Below, piece after piece: positions 24,127 to 32,351 of a stretch of DNA of 33,688 bases; the first letter of the stretch is position 1, and every line of letters starts with the position of its first letter. Made by a program: the position numbers and the translations under genes. The notes below the pieces were generated by a model. The model made no database searches, was not told the DNA's origin, and saw nothing but the letters and a program-made list of their open reading frames with translations. The stretch spans positions 1 to 33,688 of the forward strand of contig JAPPDJ010000050.1 in NCBI GenBank assembly GCA_028824555.1, in the 5' to 3' direction. The DNA is from Gammaproteobacteria bacterium. GTDB taxonomy: Bacteria; Pseudomonadota; Gammaproteobacteria; Pseudomonadales; Azotimanducaceae.

Positions 24127-24132
24127 ATTATA
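24127..24132 (-). promoter_or_regulatory. -10 box of the STAS gene promoter
   Basis: TATAAT on the minus strand within GGCTATAATGCGCC, about 100 bases ahead of the STAS start. TTTCAT lies 16 bases upstream as a weak -35. The GC-rich stretch right after the -10 is the kind of discriminator linked to stringent control. The remainder of 24028-24351 shows no gene. Confidence 0.6.
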
Positions 24133-24351
24133 GCCATTTGCCTGCCCAATGAAACGGCAAGTGCCGAGCTTTGCCGCAGTTAGGAGGCTGTCGGACTTCG
24201 GACGGCGCAAGCCGGCCGAGTGCCGACAGGGTGATGGGGCGGCCTGGGCCGGGGCAAGAAGCGTTGTCCGAAGGCACGGTTCTTGTGGCGTTAGCTTCCG
24301 CCCTGCTATGACTTTACGCCGTCGAGATGCGGCACAACTCCGGCCGGGCCA

Positions 24352-24990
24352 TCAGTCGGTTTCCACCTTGTCCCGATACTCGCAGAGATCCTCGATCACG
24401 CACGAACCGCAGCGCGGCCGGCGGGCGACGCAGACGTAGCGGCCGTGCAGGATCAGCCAATGGTGTGCGTCCACGCGGTATTCCGGCGGCACGAAGCGCA
24501 TCAGCTTGTCCTCCACCTGCCGCACCGTCTTGCCGGGAGCGATGCGGGTGCGGTTGGCCACCCGAAATATGTGCGTGTCCACGGCGATGGTGGGCTCGCC
24601 GAACGCCGTGTTGAGCACGACGTTGGCGGTCTTACGGCCGACGCCCGGCAACGCTTCGAGCGCCTCGCGAGTGCGCGGCACCTCGCCGTCGTGCTCGGCG
24701 AGCAGGATCTCGCACATGCGCACGACGTTCTCGGCCTTGGTGTTGAAAAGGCCAATGGAGCGGATGTAGTCCTTGAGTCCCGCGACTCCGAGTGCCGCGA
24801 TGGCCTCTGGCGTGTTGGCCACGGCGAACAGCGGCCCGGTTGCCCTGTTGACGCCCACATCCGTCGCCTGCGCCGAGAGGATCACGCTGACCAAAAGCTC
24901 GAACGGCGAGCCGAAGTTGAGCTCGGTGGTGGGTTTCGGATTCTCCGCCCGCAGCCGCTCGAATATCTCGCCTCGCTTTTGTCGATTCAT
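24352..24990 (-). CDS. nth: Endonuclease III
   Basis: A 212-residue DNA glycosylase/AP lyase of base-excision repair, removing oxidised pyrimidines. The helix-hairpin-helix LPGVGRKTANVVLN holds catalytic K120, and D138 (VDTHIFRV) is the catalytic acid. The [4Fe-4S] cysteines are C187, C194, C197 and C203 (C-x6-C-x2-C-x5-C). All positions coincide with the well-studied E. coli enzyme. It lies directly downstream of rsxE (23 bases), as in many Gammaproteobacteria. Confidence 0.97.
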   Translation of the reverse strand: MNRQKRGEIFERLRAENPKPTTELNFGSPFELLVSVILSAQATDVGVNRATGPLFAVANTPEAIAALGVAGLKDYIRSIGLFNTKAENVVRMCEILLAEHDGEVPRTREALEALPGVGRKTANVVLNTAFGEPTIAVDTHIFRVANRTRIAPGKTVRQVEDKLMRFVPPEYRVDAHHWLILHGRYVCVARRPRCGSCVIEDLCEYRDKVETD

Positions 24991-25013
24991 CGCTGCAGCA
25001 CCGCCTTCAGTTC

Positions 25014-25619
25014 CTACCCTTCATGCCGGACACGGTTCTCGAGGAACCTCTGCGCGAGGCGCGTCAATGCCAGCAACACCCCTGCCACCAAGAACGCTCC
25101 GGGAGCCATTGCCGCGAGTGGAAAGCCGAGCGCGAGGAATTCTCGCACCGCTCCCATCGCCAGCAATGCGAGCGCAAAGCCCGCCGCCGCGCCCGACGAC
25201 GACACCAGTGCCCGAAGGATGCCACTTCGGGTGGCGCCGCCGCCGGTCTGAGACCGCTCGATGTGCGCCAGGATCATGCAGTTGGTGACGATGATCTGCA
25301 CGAACAGGGCGATGCGCTGATAGAGCTCAAAGGCATACGCCTGCATGAGCAGCATGGCGACGGTGGTGAAGGTGGCGATGAGCAGCACGTAGCACGGCAG
25401 GCGCACTTGTGCCGGGATGATGCGGCTGAGCGCCGCCGCCAGCAGCGAGGAGCCGATCAGCACGCCGGCGCTCGCGACCGCAAGGCCAGCCGCGTTGGCG
25501 ACCGTGTTCGACACCGCGAGCAAAGGACACAGGCCCAATAGCTGCACCGCCGCCGGATTGCGCTCGATTGCAGCGCGGGCGAAGGAGCCGAGGGCGGTCT
25601 CTTGGGCGGGGGCAGTCAC
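25014..25619 (-). CDS. rsxE: RsxE/RnfE membrane subunit
   Basis: An integral membrane subunit of the Rnf/Rsx electron-transfer complex with about six hydrophobic segments. Diagnostic are NPAAVQLLGLCPLLAVSNTVANA and YQRIALFVQIIVTNCMILAH, which carry the two cysteines placed at the membrane iron site shared with RsxA. The GTG at 25619 overlaps the rsxG stop (GTGA) and gives 201 residues, with an N-terminus of normal length; the ATG at 25649 would add ten residues. The C-terminal part is shorter than in E. coli but ends in the usual ALVSSSG-GFALALLAMGAVREF and basic tail. Confidence 0.93.
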   Translation of the reverse strand: MTAPAQETALGSFARAAIERNPAAVQLLGLCPLLAVSNTVANAAGLAVASAGVLIGSSLLAAALSRIIPAQVRLPCYVLLIATFTTVAMLLMQAYAFELYQRIALFVQIIVTNCMILAHIERSQTGGGATRSGILRALVSSSGAAAGFALALLAMGAVREFLALGFPLAAMAPGAFLVAGVLLALTRLAQRFLENRVRHEG

Positions 25620-26128
25620 GGTGCCGCTTCGCTCGGCCCGGGCGGACATGCGCTGGGCGCTTCCACGTGCCGCCGCCGGGTTGCGGTCACGCCGTCGATG
25701 ACGGCGCGGGATGTGATGGTGGCGCCGGTCACCGCATGTACTTCCGCTTCCCCGACTCCGAATCCGGCCAGCCAGTCCGACTGCGGCAGCAGGATGTCCG
25801 CAAAGCCCGGGGTTTCCGCATGGTGCAGGACTCGTACGCCGGCAATGCGCCCGTCCTGGGCAAAGGCGACGATGTAGTCCACTTCTCCGCCATAGCCCCG
25901 AGTGGTGTCCCGCCGCAGCACGAGGTCCCGCTCGCACAGCAGCAGCGAGTCGTCCGGCACTGTCGCCGCCACACCGGCAAGCTCTCGAACCACTTGCCGC
26001 TCCGCGGCCAGGGCGTTGGCGCGCACGCGCTCCTCGGTGAGCTGCTGAACCGCGGCAAGGACCGCGCCGGCGGCGGCCATGAGCGCAGCAGTCACAAACA
26101 CGCCCTGAAGGGCTTGCCTAGCCTTCAT
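25616..26128 (-). CDS. rsxG: RsxG/RnfG flavoprotein subunit
   Basis: A 170-residue membrane-anchored periplasmic subunit: one N-terminal hydrophobic helix (about 8-28) and an FMN-binding domain with TGAT at 134-137, where T137 would carry covalent FMN attached by ApbE. The aspartate usually found three residues before this TGAT motif is H131 here (HAVTGATITS), a departure from the flavinylation consensus worth noting. E-T-P-G-F (near 105-109) is the conserved cap loop. The start overlaps the rsxD end. Confidence 0.92.
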   Translation of the reverse strand: MKARQALQGVFVTAALMAAAGAVLAAVQQLTEERVRANALAAERQVVRELAGVAATVPDDSLLLCERDLVLRRDTTRGYGGEVDYIVAFAQDGRIAGVRVLHHAETPGFADILLPQSDWLAGFGVGEAEVHAVTGATITSRAVIDGVTATRRRHVEAPSACPPGPSEAAP

Positions 26129-27047
26129 CGACGGTTCCCCGGCGCTCTAGCGCATCGAGCGCGGGGGCCGCGAGGTTGCCGAGCAGCACGGCGAATGCGA
26201 GGCCGTCGGGATAGCCACCGTCGGCGCGGATGAGAAAGGTCACTGCGCCAATGCCGATGCCGAACAGCCATTGATGCGCCGCGCCGCGGGGAGCGGTGAC
26301 CGGGTCGGTGGCGATGAAGAACGCGCCGAGCATGGTGGCGCCGCTGAACCAATGGAAGAGCGGCGAACCGAGGCTCTCGGAACTGCCGCCGTCGTGCAGC
26401 GCAAGTGCCGGCAGCCCCATCCCCAACAGCACCGCCAACGGGATGCGCCAGTGCACCACGCGTGTCGCCACGAGGTACAGCCCGCCGACGAGGGCTGCCG
26501 CGTTCACCCACTCGAACCCCCTGCCGCCGACGACGCCGAATGTCGCGGCGCGAAACGCCTCGTCCACCGTGTCCGCGCCGCGAAAGCGCAACGCGTCGAG
26601 GGCCGTGGCGCCGGTCTGGCCATCGACCCAGGTGAGGGCATGGGGCCATGCGACCAACACCGCCGCATAGCCGGCCATGGCGGGATTGAAGACGTTGCGG
26701 CCGAGCCCGCCGTAGGCCTCGCGGGCGAGGCCAAGCCCCACAAGCACTGCCACCGGTGTGATCCAAAGCGGGGCAGACGGCGGCACCGCGAGCGCGATGA
26801 GCAGGCACGTCACCGGCGCTGCGCCGTCCGCAAACACGCGCACCGGCAGCCCCCGGACGGCACGGGCACACCCTTCCACCACGGCACCGGCCCCCAGCGC
26901 CAGCGCGCAATGGGCGAGCGTGAGCGCACCGAATACGACCGTCGCCGTCGCGATGCACGGCACCAGTGCAACCACGACGCGGAACATGATGGCTTCGGTA
27001 GAAGCCGGCGGGCGTAGCAGGGACCCCACCACAGCCGCTGCCTTCAT
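26118..27047 (-). CDS. rsxD: RsxD/RnfD flavoprotein membrane subunit
   Basis: A 309-residue polytopic membrane subunit with a covalently bound FMN. The flavinylation site is DGQTGAT at 142-148, exactly matching the ApbE consensus, with T148 as acceptor, followed by ALDALR. GGLGRNVFNPAMAGYA (113-128), GWQWVN-like FEWVN and SGATMLGAFFIATDPVTAP (235-253) are family blocks. The ATG at 27047 (MKAAAVVG) is chosen because the open frame upstream is repeat sequence. The usual N-terminal cytoplasmic stretch is short. It is separated from the rsxC remnant by 281 bases of R2 repeat instead of the normal tight spacing. Confidence 0.93.
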   Translation of the reverse strand: MKAAAVVGSLLRPPASTEAIMFRVVVALVPCIATATVVFGALTLAHCALALGAGAVVEGCARAVRGLPVRVFADGAAPVTCLLIALAVPPSAPLWITPVAVLVGLGLAREAYGGLGRNVFNPAMAGYAAVLVAWPHALTWVDGQTGATALDALRFRGADTVDEAFRAATFGVVGGRGFEWVNAAALVGGLYLVATRVVHWRIPLAVLLGMGLPALALHDGGSSESLGSPLFHWFSGATMLGAFFIATDPVTAPRGAAHQWLFGIGIGAVTFLIRADGGYPDGLAFAVLLGNLAAPALDALERRGTVDEG

Positions 27048-27117
27048 ATGGAGCAAGCTGCGCAACCATATGCTTCCAGTTCGTTTTCTTCGTAGGGGCC
27101 CGTCTTCAGCGTACCGG

Positions 27118-27262
27118 TGGATTCGGCACCGGCCTCGTAGGGGCGGGGCTTGTCCCCGCCCGTCTTGAATGCACCGAGGAATTCGCCAAAGCACAGCAGT
27201 TCGCGCAAGCGAACTGCCAACGCGCCCGTCAGGGCGCGCCGGGATGGGACAAGACCGTCACC
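27118..27262 (+). repeat. R2 composite repeat between rsxC and rsxD
   Basis: In order: the hairpin GGGCGGGG/CCCCGCCC type at 27139-27161, the spacer CGTCTTGAATGCACCGAGGA, module A GCAGTTCGC/GCGAACTGC around GCAA, CAA, module B CGCGCCC/GGGCGCG around GTCA, and a decayed GGATGGGACAAGACCGTCAC. It matches the reverse complement of 17448-17575. It interrupts the otherwise close-packed rnf operon. No gene is seen in 27048-27328. Confidence 0.9.
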
Positions 27263-27328
27263 CACGGCCCATCCATCCGCAACGGCGAGCGTCGGTGAAG
27301 CCTGTTCCCTACGGTCCACGGCCTTGCG

Positions 27329-27697
27329 TCACTGGTTCCACGACCGACGCTGAGCCAAACGCTGCCGGCGGCGTTCGACGCTCGTGGCTGCCTGGCGCGC
27401 GAGCCGCTCTGTCCGCGCGTCGGAGCGCTCCCGCGCCTTGGCGGCGGCGGCGCTCCTCGCTCGCGCGGCGAAAAGCTCGCGCCTCGCACGCCGGAAGTCA
27501 CCGAGGAGGTCGATGCGGCTTGGGCAGACGCTGGTGCAGGCGCGGCATTCGACGCAGCGCGCGAGCGAAGCATCCTCCCGGCCCGTCTCGATGGCTTCGT
27601 GCAGGCGGTCCGGGAGCAGTGCCACCGGACAGGCCGGCGCACAGCGGCCGCAGCGAATGCAGGGGAGCGCACCGTACACGCCGGCAGGGTCAGACAT
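27329..27697 (-). CDS. rsxC: Short RsxC: only the bis-[4Fe-4S] C-terminal part
   Basis: A 122-residue protein corresponding to only the ferredoxin-like C-terminal section of RsxC/Rnf[14 protein letters not shown] (C13, C16, C19, C23) and [13 protein letters not shown] (C48, C51, C54, C58) bind two [4Fe-4S] clusters, followed by the RRARREL-type helix and a charged, coiled tail (about 70-122). A normal RnfC has several hundred residues before this, including the barrel-sandwich domain, the NADH/FMN-binding domain and the SLBB domain; none of that is found here or elsewhere in the window. The ATG at 27697 overlaps the rsxB stop by eight bases, so the short gene looks translated and coupled, not simply broken. 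Either the complex uses a different electron donor, or the N-terminal half is encoded elsewhere. Confidence 0.85.
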   Translation of the reverse strand: MSDPAGVYGALPCIRCGRCAPACPVALLPDRLHEAIETGREDASLARCVECRACTSVCPSRIDLLGDFRRARRELFAARARSAAAAKARERSDARTERLARQAATSVERRRQRLAQRRSWNQ

Positions 27698-28211
27698 GGG
27701 CCGCTGGTGCATTTGCAGGGTGATCGCGCATCGCCATGTCGATGCAATCCACGGGGCACGCCGGCACGCACAGTTCGCAGCCGGTGCAGTGCTCCGGGAG
27801 GACCGCGTGCAGATACTTGGAAGCGCCGGCGATGGCGTCCACCGGGCAGGCGTCGAGACAGAGTGCACAGCCAATGCAGCGGGCAGCGTCGATGCGTGCG
27901 ACGACTGCTTCCGGCTCGGCGAGCGTATCGCGCCCCGCTTCGCGCCCGAGCAGTTCCCGCAAGGCCGCAGCCGTGTCCGGTCCGCCGGGCGGGCAACGGT
28001 CGAGCGGCGCTCCCGCCACCACGGCTTCCGCGTAGGGACGACAGCCCGGATGGCCGCACTGGCCGCACTGCGTCTGCGGCAGGAGGGCGTCCACCGCGTC
28101 CACCAAGGTGTCCGCGTTGGTTGCAGCGAGTGGCGCAAGCAGGTGGCGGGCAAGCCATAGCGCCAAGGCAACCAGGACGCCGATGCCGCCTAGGGCCAGC
28201 GCCGCGATCAT
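27690..28211 (-). CDS. rsxB: RsxB/RnfB iron-sulfur subunit
   Basis: A 173-residue peripheral subunit of the Rnf complex. It begins with a hydrophobic anchor helix (2-24), then the four-cysteine Fe4 domain (C49, C52, C57 in [10 protein letters not shown], and C73 in RCPPGG) and two ferredoxin-type [4Fe-4S] motifs, [17 protein letters not shown] (from C112) and [17 protein letters not shown] (from C142). It accepts or passes electrons between RsxC and the membrane subunits. The C-terminal tail is shorter than in E. coli (192 residues). The ATG overlaps the rsxA stop (ATGA). Confidence 0.95.
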   Translation of the reverse strand: MIAALALGGIGVLVALALWLARHLLAPLAATNADTLVDAVDALLPQTQCGQCGHPGCRPYAEAVVAGAPLDRCPPGGPDTAAALRELLGREAGRDTLAEPEAVVARIDAARCIGCALCLDACPVDAIAGASKYLHAVLPEHCTGCELCVPACPVDCIDMAMRDHPANAPAAHV

Positions 28212-28786
28212 GAACCGATGCCCTTGAGGCCAAAGAGCGCGAGTGACATGAACCCCACAGTCACCAATGCCAAGGGTGGACCCCGGAAGGCGCTCGGCAC
28301 GGCGGCGTCTACGATGCGCTCGCGCAGCGCCGCGAAGGCAACGATGGCGAGGCCGAAACCGAGGCCGGCACCGATCGCAAGGGTGAGCGTGTGGAGCAAG
28401 CCAAAGTCGCGCTCCACCGCAATCAATGCCACGCCCAGGACGGCGCAATTCGTCGTGATCAGCGGCAGGTAGATTCCCAGCAAGCGGTGCAGCACAGGGC
28501 TTGCGGCGCGCACGAACGCCTCGGTCAATTGCACCGCGGCGGCGATCACAACGATGAAGGCGATGACGCGCAGGTACTCGATCCCAAGCGGAGCGAGCAG
28601 CCAGGTGTGTACGGTCCAAGTTCCGAGTGCGGCGACGCAGAGAACGAAGGTCGTCGCCAGCGTCATCGGCACTGCGGTTTGAAGGCGCGCCGACATGCCG
28701 ACAAAGGGGCACAGGCCCAAGAACTGCACCAGCACGAAGTTGTTGACCAGCGCCGCCGAGAGCAGGAGCAGGAGCAGGTCGGTCAC
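28208..28786 (-). CDS. rsxA: RsxA/RnfA membrane subunit
   Basis: A 192-residue, six-helix membrane subunit, almost the length of the E. coli protein (193). Conserved blocks are [18 protein letters not shown] and [18 protein letters not shown], whose cysteines C25-like and C-in-TTNC line the membrane iron site with RsxE, and LFAALRER-like [10 protein letters not shown]. The GTG at 28786 aligns with the E. coli start (VTDLLLL for MTDYLLL); the frame is open 84 bases upstream but lacks family sequence. It is the first gene of rsxABCDGE and follows metG on the same strand. Confidence 0.95.
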   Translation of the reverse strand: MTDLLLLLLSAALVNNFVLVQFLGLCPFVGMSARLQTAVPMTLATTFVLCVAALGTWTVHTWLLAPLGIEYLRVIAFIVVIAAAVQLTEAFVRAASPVLHRLLGIYLPLITTNCAVLGVALIAVERDFGLLHTLTLAIGAGLGFGLAIVAFAALRERIVDAAVPSAFRGPPLALVTVGFMSLALFGLKGIGS

Positions 28787-28910
28787 GTCAAGCCGGCGCA
28801 GCAGCAAGACGCTGCACCCGAACCCGAACGGGCTTCGGGAGAACGCAGCGTGCCTTCCTCCGGAGCCCATCCAATGCCGTTGTGGTCATGGCGAACTGTC
28901 CGGCAGGTCG

Positions 28911-30929
28911 CTAGCGCACGACCATGCCCGGTTTGGCGCCGGGGTCTGGCGCGAGGAGGAAAATCTCCTTGTCGCCCTCGCCGGCCGCGAGCACCATGCC
29001 CTCAGAGGTGCCGAAGCGCATCTTGCGAGGGGCGAGGTTAGCAACGACGACGGTGTGCCGACCGACGAGGTCCCGAGCGTCGTAGGCCGACTTGATGCCC
29101 GAGAAAACGCGACGTTGATGGTCGCCGAGGTCCAGCGTGAGTTCGAGCAGCTTGTCCGCGCCCGCAACCGGCGCCGCGGCCGCGATCCGGGCAACGCGCA
29201 GATCCACCCTCAGGAACTCGTCGATGGAGATGGTGTCGCTGTCGCTCGCTTTGGCGTCGGCAGCGCCCGCTGGCGGCTGCTCCTCCTTCGCCTCGCCGCG
29301 GGTCGCTTCCACGACCCGGTTAAGCGCCTTGCGATCCATGCGCTGGAACAGCGGCTGAAAGGCTTCGATGCTGTGCCCGCGCAGCGGCTCGGCCGCATCC
29401 TCCCAAGACAAAGGCGGCACGCCCAGGAATGACTCCGCCCGCTCCGCCATCGCCGGCAGGATTGGCTTCAAGTACACCGCCAGCGCCCGGAAGACGTTGA
29501 TGCCGAGGGAGCACACCTCGTGCGCCTCGCCGCGCCGCTCCGGGTCCTGCACCGCCTTCCACGGCTCGTGCGCGGCGATGTGGCGGTTGGCGCGATCCGC
29601 CAGTGCCGTGATCTCACGCACCGCCCGCCCGACGTCGCCGCGTTCAAACAGTTCCGCAAGACCATGCCTGGCGTCCGACACCTCGCGCCAGAGCGCCTCG
29701 TCGTGAATGCGCTCGGTGAGGGTGCCGCCGAAGCTCTTGCCGATGAATCCGGCGCAGCGGGAGGCGATGTTGACGACCTTGCCCACTAGGTCCGAGTTAA
29801 CCCGCTGGACGAAGTCGTCGAGGTTGATGTCCATGTCGTCCGTGTTCGCCGCCATCTTGGTGGCGAAGTAGTAGCGCAGGTACTCGGGGTCGAGGTGGTC
29901 GAGATAGGTGGCGGCATTGATGAAGGTGCCCCGCGACTTCGACATCCGGGCGCCGTCCACGGTGATGAAGCCGTGCACGTGCACCCTGGTGGGGGTGCGG
30001 AAGTCCGATTGCGACAGCACCGCCGGCCAGAACAGGCAGTGGAAGTTGACGATGTCCTTGCCGATCACGTGATGCACCTCGGCCTCGCTGTCCGGGCGCC
30101 AGAAATCGTCGAAGTCGAGCCCCTCGGTGCGCTCGCAGAGGTTGGCGAAGCTCGCCATGTATCCCACCGGCGCGTCCATCCAGACGTAGAAGAACTTGCC
30201 GGGAGCGCCGGGAATGGGGAAGCCGAAGTACGGTTCGTCGCGGCTGATGTCCCAGGCCTTGAGGCCGCCGTCAAGCCATTCCGCCAGCTTGTTCGTCACC
30301 TCCGGCTGGACGGCGTCACTCGTGGTCCACTCGCGCAGGAACGACTCGAACTTGGCCAAGTCCACGAAGTAATGCTCCGAACGGCGCAGTTCCGGCTCGG
30401 CGTCGGACAGCACCGAGCGCGGACTGCCCAGATCCACCGCGTCGTACGTGGCGCCGCACACATCGCAGTTGTCGCCGGGCTGATCCTCCGCGCCGCAGCG
30501 AGGGCAGGTGCCGCGCACCTGCCGATCGGCAAGGAAGAGACCCCGCTCCGGGTCGTAGAGCTGCTCCACCTCGCGCGTGAACGTGTAGCCGCGTTCGGCC
30601 AGACGGGTGTAGATCAGGCTCGAATAGTGTTCGTTTTCCGGCGAGTGGGTAGAGTGGTAGTTGTCGTGGCTGATGTGGAAGCGCTTGAAGTCCGCCTCGT
30701 GCTCGCCCCGCAGCCGCTCGATCAGCGCCTCGGAGGTCACGCCCTCGCGTTCGGCGAGCAGCATGGTCGCCGTGCCGTGCGCGTCGTCGGCACAGACGTA
30801 AGTGCACTCGTTGCCCATCATGCGCTGGAACCGCACCCAGATGTCCGTCTGGACATGCTCGAACAGATGTCCGAGATGGATCGCGCCGTTGGCGTACGGC
30901 AGCGCACTGGTGACAAGGATTCGACGCAT
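28911..30929 (-). CDS. metG: Methionyl-tRNA synthetase
   Basis: A 672-residue class I aminoacyl-tRNA synthetase charging tRNA-Met. The HIGH motif is HLGH (18-21), the KMSKS loop RMSKS (328-332) and the zinc knuckle C142-PR-C145 and C155-DV-C158. A C-terminal tRNA-binding (OB-fold) domain spans about 575-672 ([14 protein letters not shown], with [15 protein letters not shown]), as in the dimeric E. coli enzyme. The ATG at 30929 is preceded by GAGG at eight bases. It stands upstream of the rsx operon, 124 bases away. Confidence 0.97.
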   Translation of the reverse strand: MRRILVTSALPYANGAIHLGHLFEHVQTDIWVRFQRMMGNECTYVCADDAHGTATMLLAEREGVTSEALIERLRGEHEADFKRFHISHDNYHSTHSPENEHYSSLIYTRLAERGYTFTREVEQLYDPERGLFLADRQVRGTCPRCGAEDQPGDNCDVCGATYDAVDLGSPRSVLSDAEPELRRSEHYFVDLAKFESFLREWTTSDAVQPEVTNKLAEWLDGGLKAWDISRDEPYFGFPIPGAPGKFFYVWMDAPVGYMASFANLCERTEGLDFDDFWRPDSEAEVHHVIGKDIVNFHCLFWPAVLSQSDFRTPTRVHVHGFITVDGARMSKSRGTFINAATYLDHLDPEYLRYYFATKMAANTDDMDINLDDFVQRVNSDLVGKVVNIASRCAGFIGKSFGGTLTERIHDEALWREVSDARHGLAELFERGDVGRAVREITALADRANRHIAAHEPWKAVQDPERRGEAHEVCSLGINVFRALAVYLKPILPAMAERAESFLGVPPLSWEDAAEPLRGHSIEAFQPLFQRMDRKALNRVVEATRGEAKEEQPPAGAADAKASDSDTISIDEFLRVDLRVARIAAAAPVAGADKLLELTLDLGDHQRRVFSGIKSAYDARDLVGRHTVVVANLAPRKMRFGTSEGMVLAAGEGDKEIFLLAPDPGAKPGMVVR

Positions 30930-30968
30930 GACGGGAGCCTCAGCGAGGCGCAATCGTTTCGGGCGCGC

Positions 30969-30974
30969 ACTATA
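30969..30974 (-). promoter_or_regulatory. -10 box of the metG promoter
   Basis: TATAGT on the minus strand within GGCTATAGTGCGCGCC, 40 bases before the metG start. It has the same extended form (GGCTATARTGCGC) as the STAS promoter at 24127-24132. TGTAAC at 17-bp spacing is only a weak -35. Confidence 0.6.
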
Positions 30975-30992
30975 GCCGCCTTCTAAGTGTCG

Positions 30993-31538
30993 TTACACCA
31001 CGTCTTCCCGGTCGAACACCCGCTTCTGCAAACGCCGGTGCAGTTCCACGAGGTCTTCCGGGTCGGCAACGAACGGCATCGGGCCCTTCGGGGCATGGCG
31101 TTCCGGGTACCAGCGCAGAAACGGCAGATAGTTGCGGGCGACGCGACAGTCGCGTTTGGCCGCGCCACTCAGGGGCGAGGCGTAGCGTTCGAGCGCGAGC
31201 AGGATGCGGGCCACGGCAATGCGGCGGGCCACGTCCTTGGAACGCGGGTTGCCACGCACTTCGTTGCGGTACTCGGTGTGCAGTTCCCGGTGCAGCATCG
31301 ATAGTGGGTCGCGCCGCCGACACGCGCGGCTCTGGTGGAAGTCGTTGCGCAAAGCGGCATCGATCAGTGCCAGGAGCTTGAAGGCGTGGTCCTGGCGGGT
31401 CTCTTCCACCAAGGTGCCGCACATGGCGTCGCGCTCCCTTGGCGTGAGATACAGGAAGTGGTTTTCGTCGAGGCCGCGGATGCACCGCAGCGCGAACAGA
31501 TAGTCGTCGATCAGCGACTCTACGGTGATTTCGTGCAT
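30993..31538 (-). CDS. Hypothetical protein, 181 residues
   Basis: An unrecognised soluble protein, mostly helical by composition and rich in Arg, Leu and His. It opens MHEITVESLIDDYLFALRCIRGLDE, includes ERDAMCGTLVEETRQDHAFKL and REL-x-TEYRNEVRGNPRSKDVARRIAVARILLAL, and ends in FVADPEDLVELHRRLQKRVF. No catalytic signature, signal peptide or membrane segment is seen. The ATG at 31538 is chosen as the first plausible start; the frame is open upstream into the neighbouring intergenic stretch. It follows the 151-residue gene on the same strand by 44 bases and precedes metG, so these may form a transcription unit. Confidence 0.75.
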   Translation of the reverse strand: MHEITVESLIDDYLFALRCIRGLDENHFLYLTPRERDAMCGTLVEETRQDHAFKLLALIDAALRNDFHQSRACRRRDPLSMLHRELHTEYRNEVRGNPRSKDVARRIAVARILLALERYASPLSGAAKRDCRVARNYLPFLRWYPERHAPKGPMPFVADPEDLVELHRRLQKRVFDREDVV

Positions 31539-31582
31539 GGCATTTCCCGACAGTGGGTGGCGGCGTTCTACGGCGCTGCCTC

Positions 31583-32038
31583 CTAACGGATAAACCCAAC
31601 CAGGAAATCGTGGAAGCTGTCGCGGTTGAGCTTCCACGTCAGCGGCGGCCCGGTGCGTTCCTCCCGTCGGGCGAAGCACCACTCGCCGTCGCGCCGAATC
31701 AGCATGGCGAGACAGGCGTTGATGGACATGACATCGATGCGACCGTCGGCGCCGAGCACATGCCGTGCCACCGGAACGAGACTGAGCACCCGCTCATCGA
31801 CGAACACGAGCCGCACGCCCTCGGCCTCGTAGTCGCCAAGCAGCTCTTCGTGGATCGGCGTCGCCACGAAGCTCACATCCACATAGCCCTTGGTCTCGAG
31901 CGGTCGCAGCCAGTCGGCGATGCGCCTGGCAATCGCCCGGCACTCCAGAACCCAGCGCTCGCGAACGCCAGCGTGGCCGGCAAGATTGCGACGGCGCTCA
32001 TCCAGCCGCCGCTGGAGCAGTCTTTCGAGTTCGGTCAT
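31583..32038 (-). CDS. Hypothetical protein, 151 residues
   Basis: An unrecognised soluble protein. The N-terminal half is a charged helical region (TELERLLQRRLDERRRNLAG), followed by an alternating segment (GYVDVSFVATPIHEELLGDYEAEGVRLVFVDERVLSLVP) that looks like mixed alpha/beta. It ends WKLNRDSFHDFLVGFIR. The ATG at 32038 has GGAG at seven bases; an upstream TTG at 32050 overlaps that site and is less likely. It lies in tandem with the 181-residue gene. No function can be assigned. Confidence 0.75.
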   Translation of the reverse strand: MTELERLLQRRLDERRRNLAGHAGVRERWVLECRAIARRIADWLRPLETKGYVDVSFVATPIHEELLGDYEAEGVRLVFVDERVLSLVPVARHVLGADGRIDVMSINACLAMLIRRDGEWCFARREERTGPPLTWKLNRDSFHDFLVGFIR

Positions 32039-32163
32039 GGCGCACTCCAAGGTGGTTTGGAGCCGCCGATTGTGGCTCGGTCACGGGCCGCGGTATGTAG
32101 GCCAACCCGGTCGGGTCTTGTAGGAAATCGACGCTTCGGCGCGTCAGCAATCGCCTACACAGA

Positions 32164-32335
32164 CGGCTTGCCCGGTGCCGAGTCCATCGGTGAGTTCAAG
32201 ACACATTCCCCGTAGGGGACGGGCTTGTCCCGTCCCGTCTTCAATTCAAGATGGGCCTCGTGAGGGGTCGGGTCCCATGTCGAGTCCGTCGGTGCATTCA
32301 ACACGGGCGGGGACGAGCCCGACCCTACGGGGGCA
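32164..32335. repeat. R2 hairpin repeats, two copies
   Basis: Copy one, 32164-32241, has GAGTCCATCGGTGAGTTCAA and the hairpin GGGACGGG/CCCGTCCC. Copy two, 32262-32335, has GAGTCCGTCGGTGCATTCAA and the slightly decayed GGGCGGGGACGAGCCCGACC. Both match the 17333-17470 copies. The gap 32039-32351 holds these and no gene. Confidence 0.9.
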
Positions 32336-32351
32336 AGGTTCGCGCTAGCCG

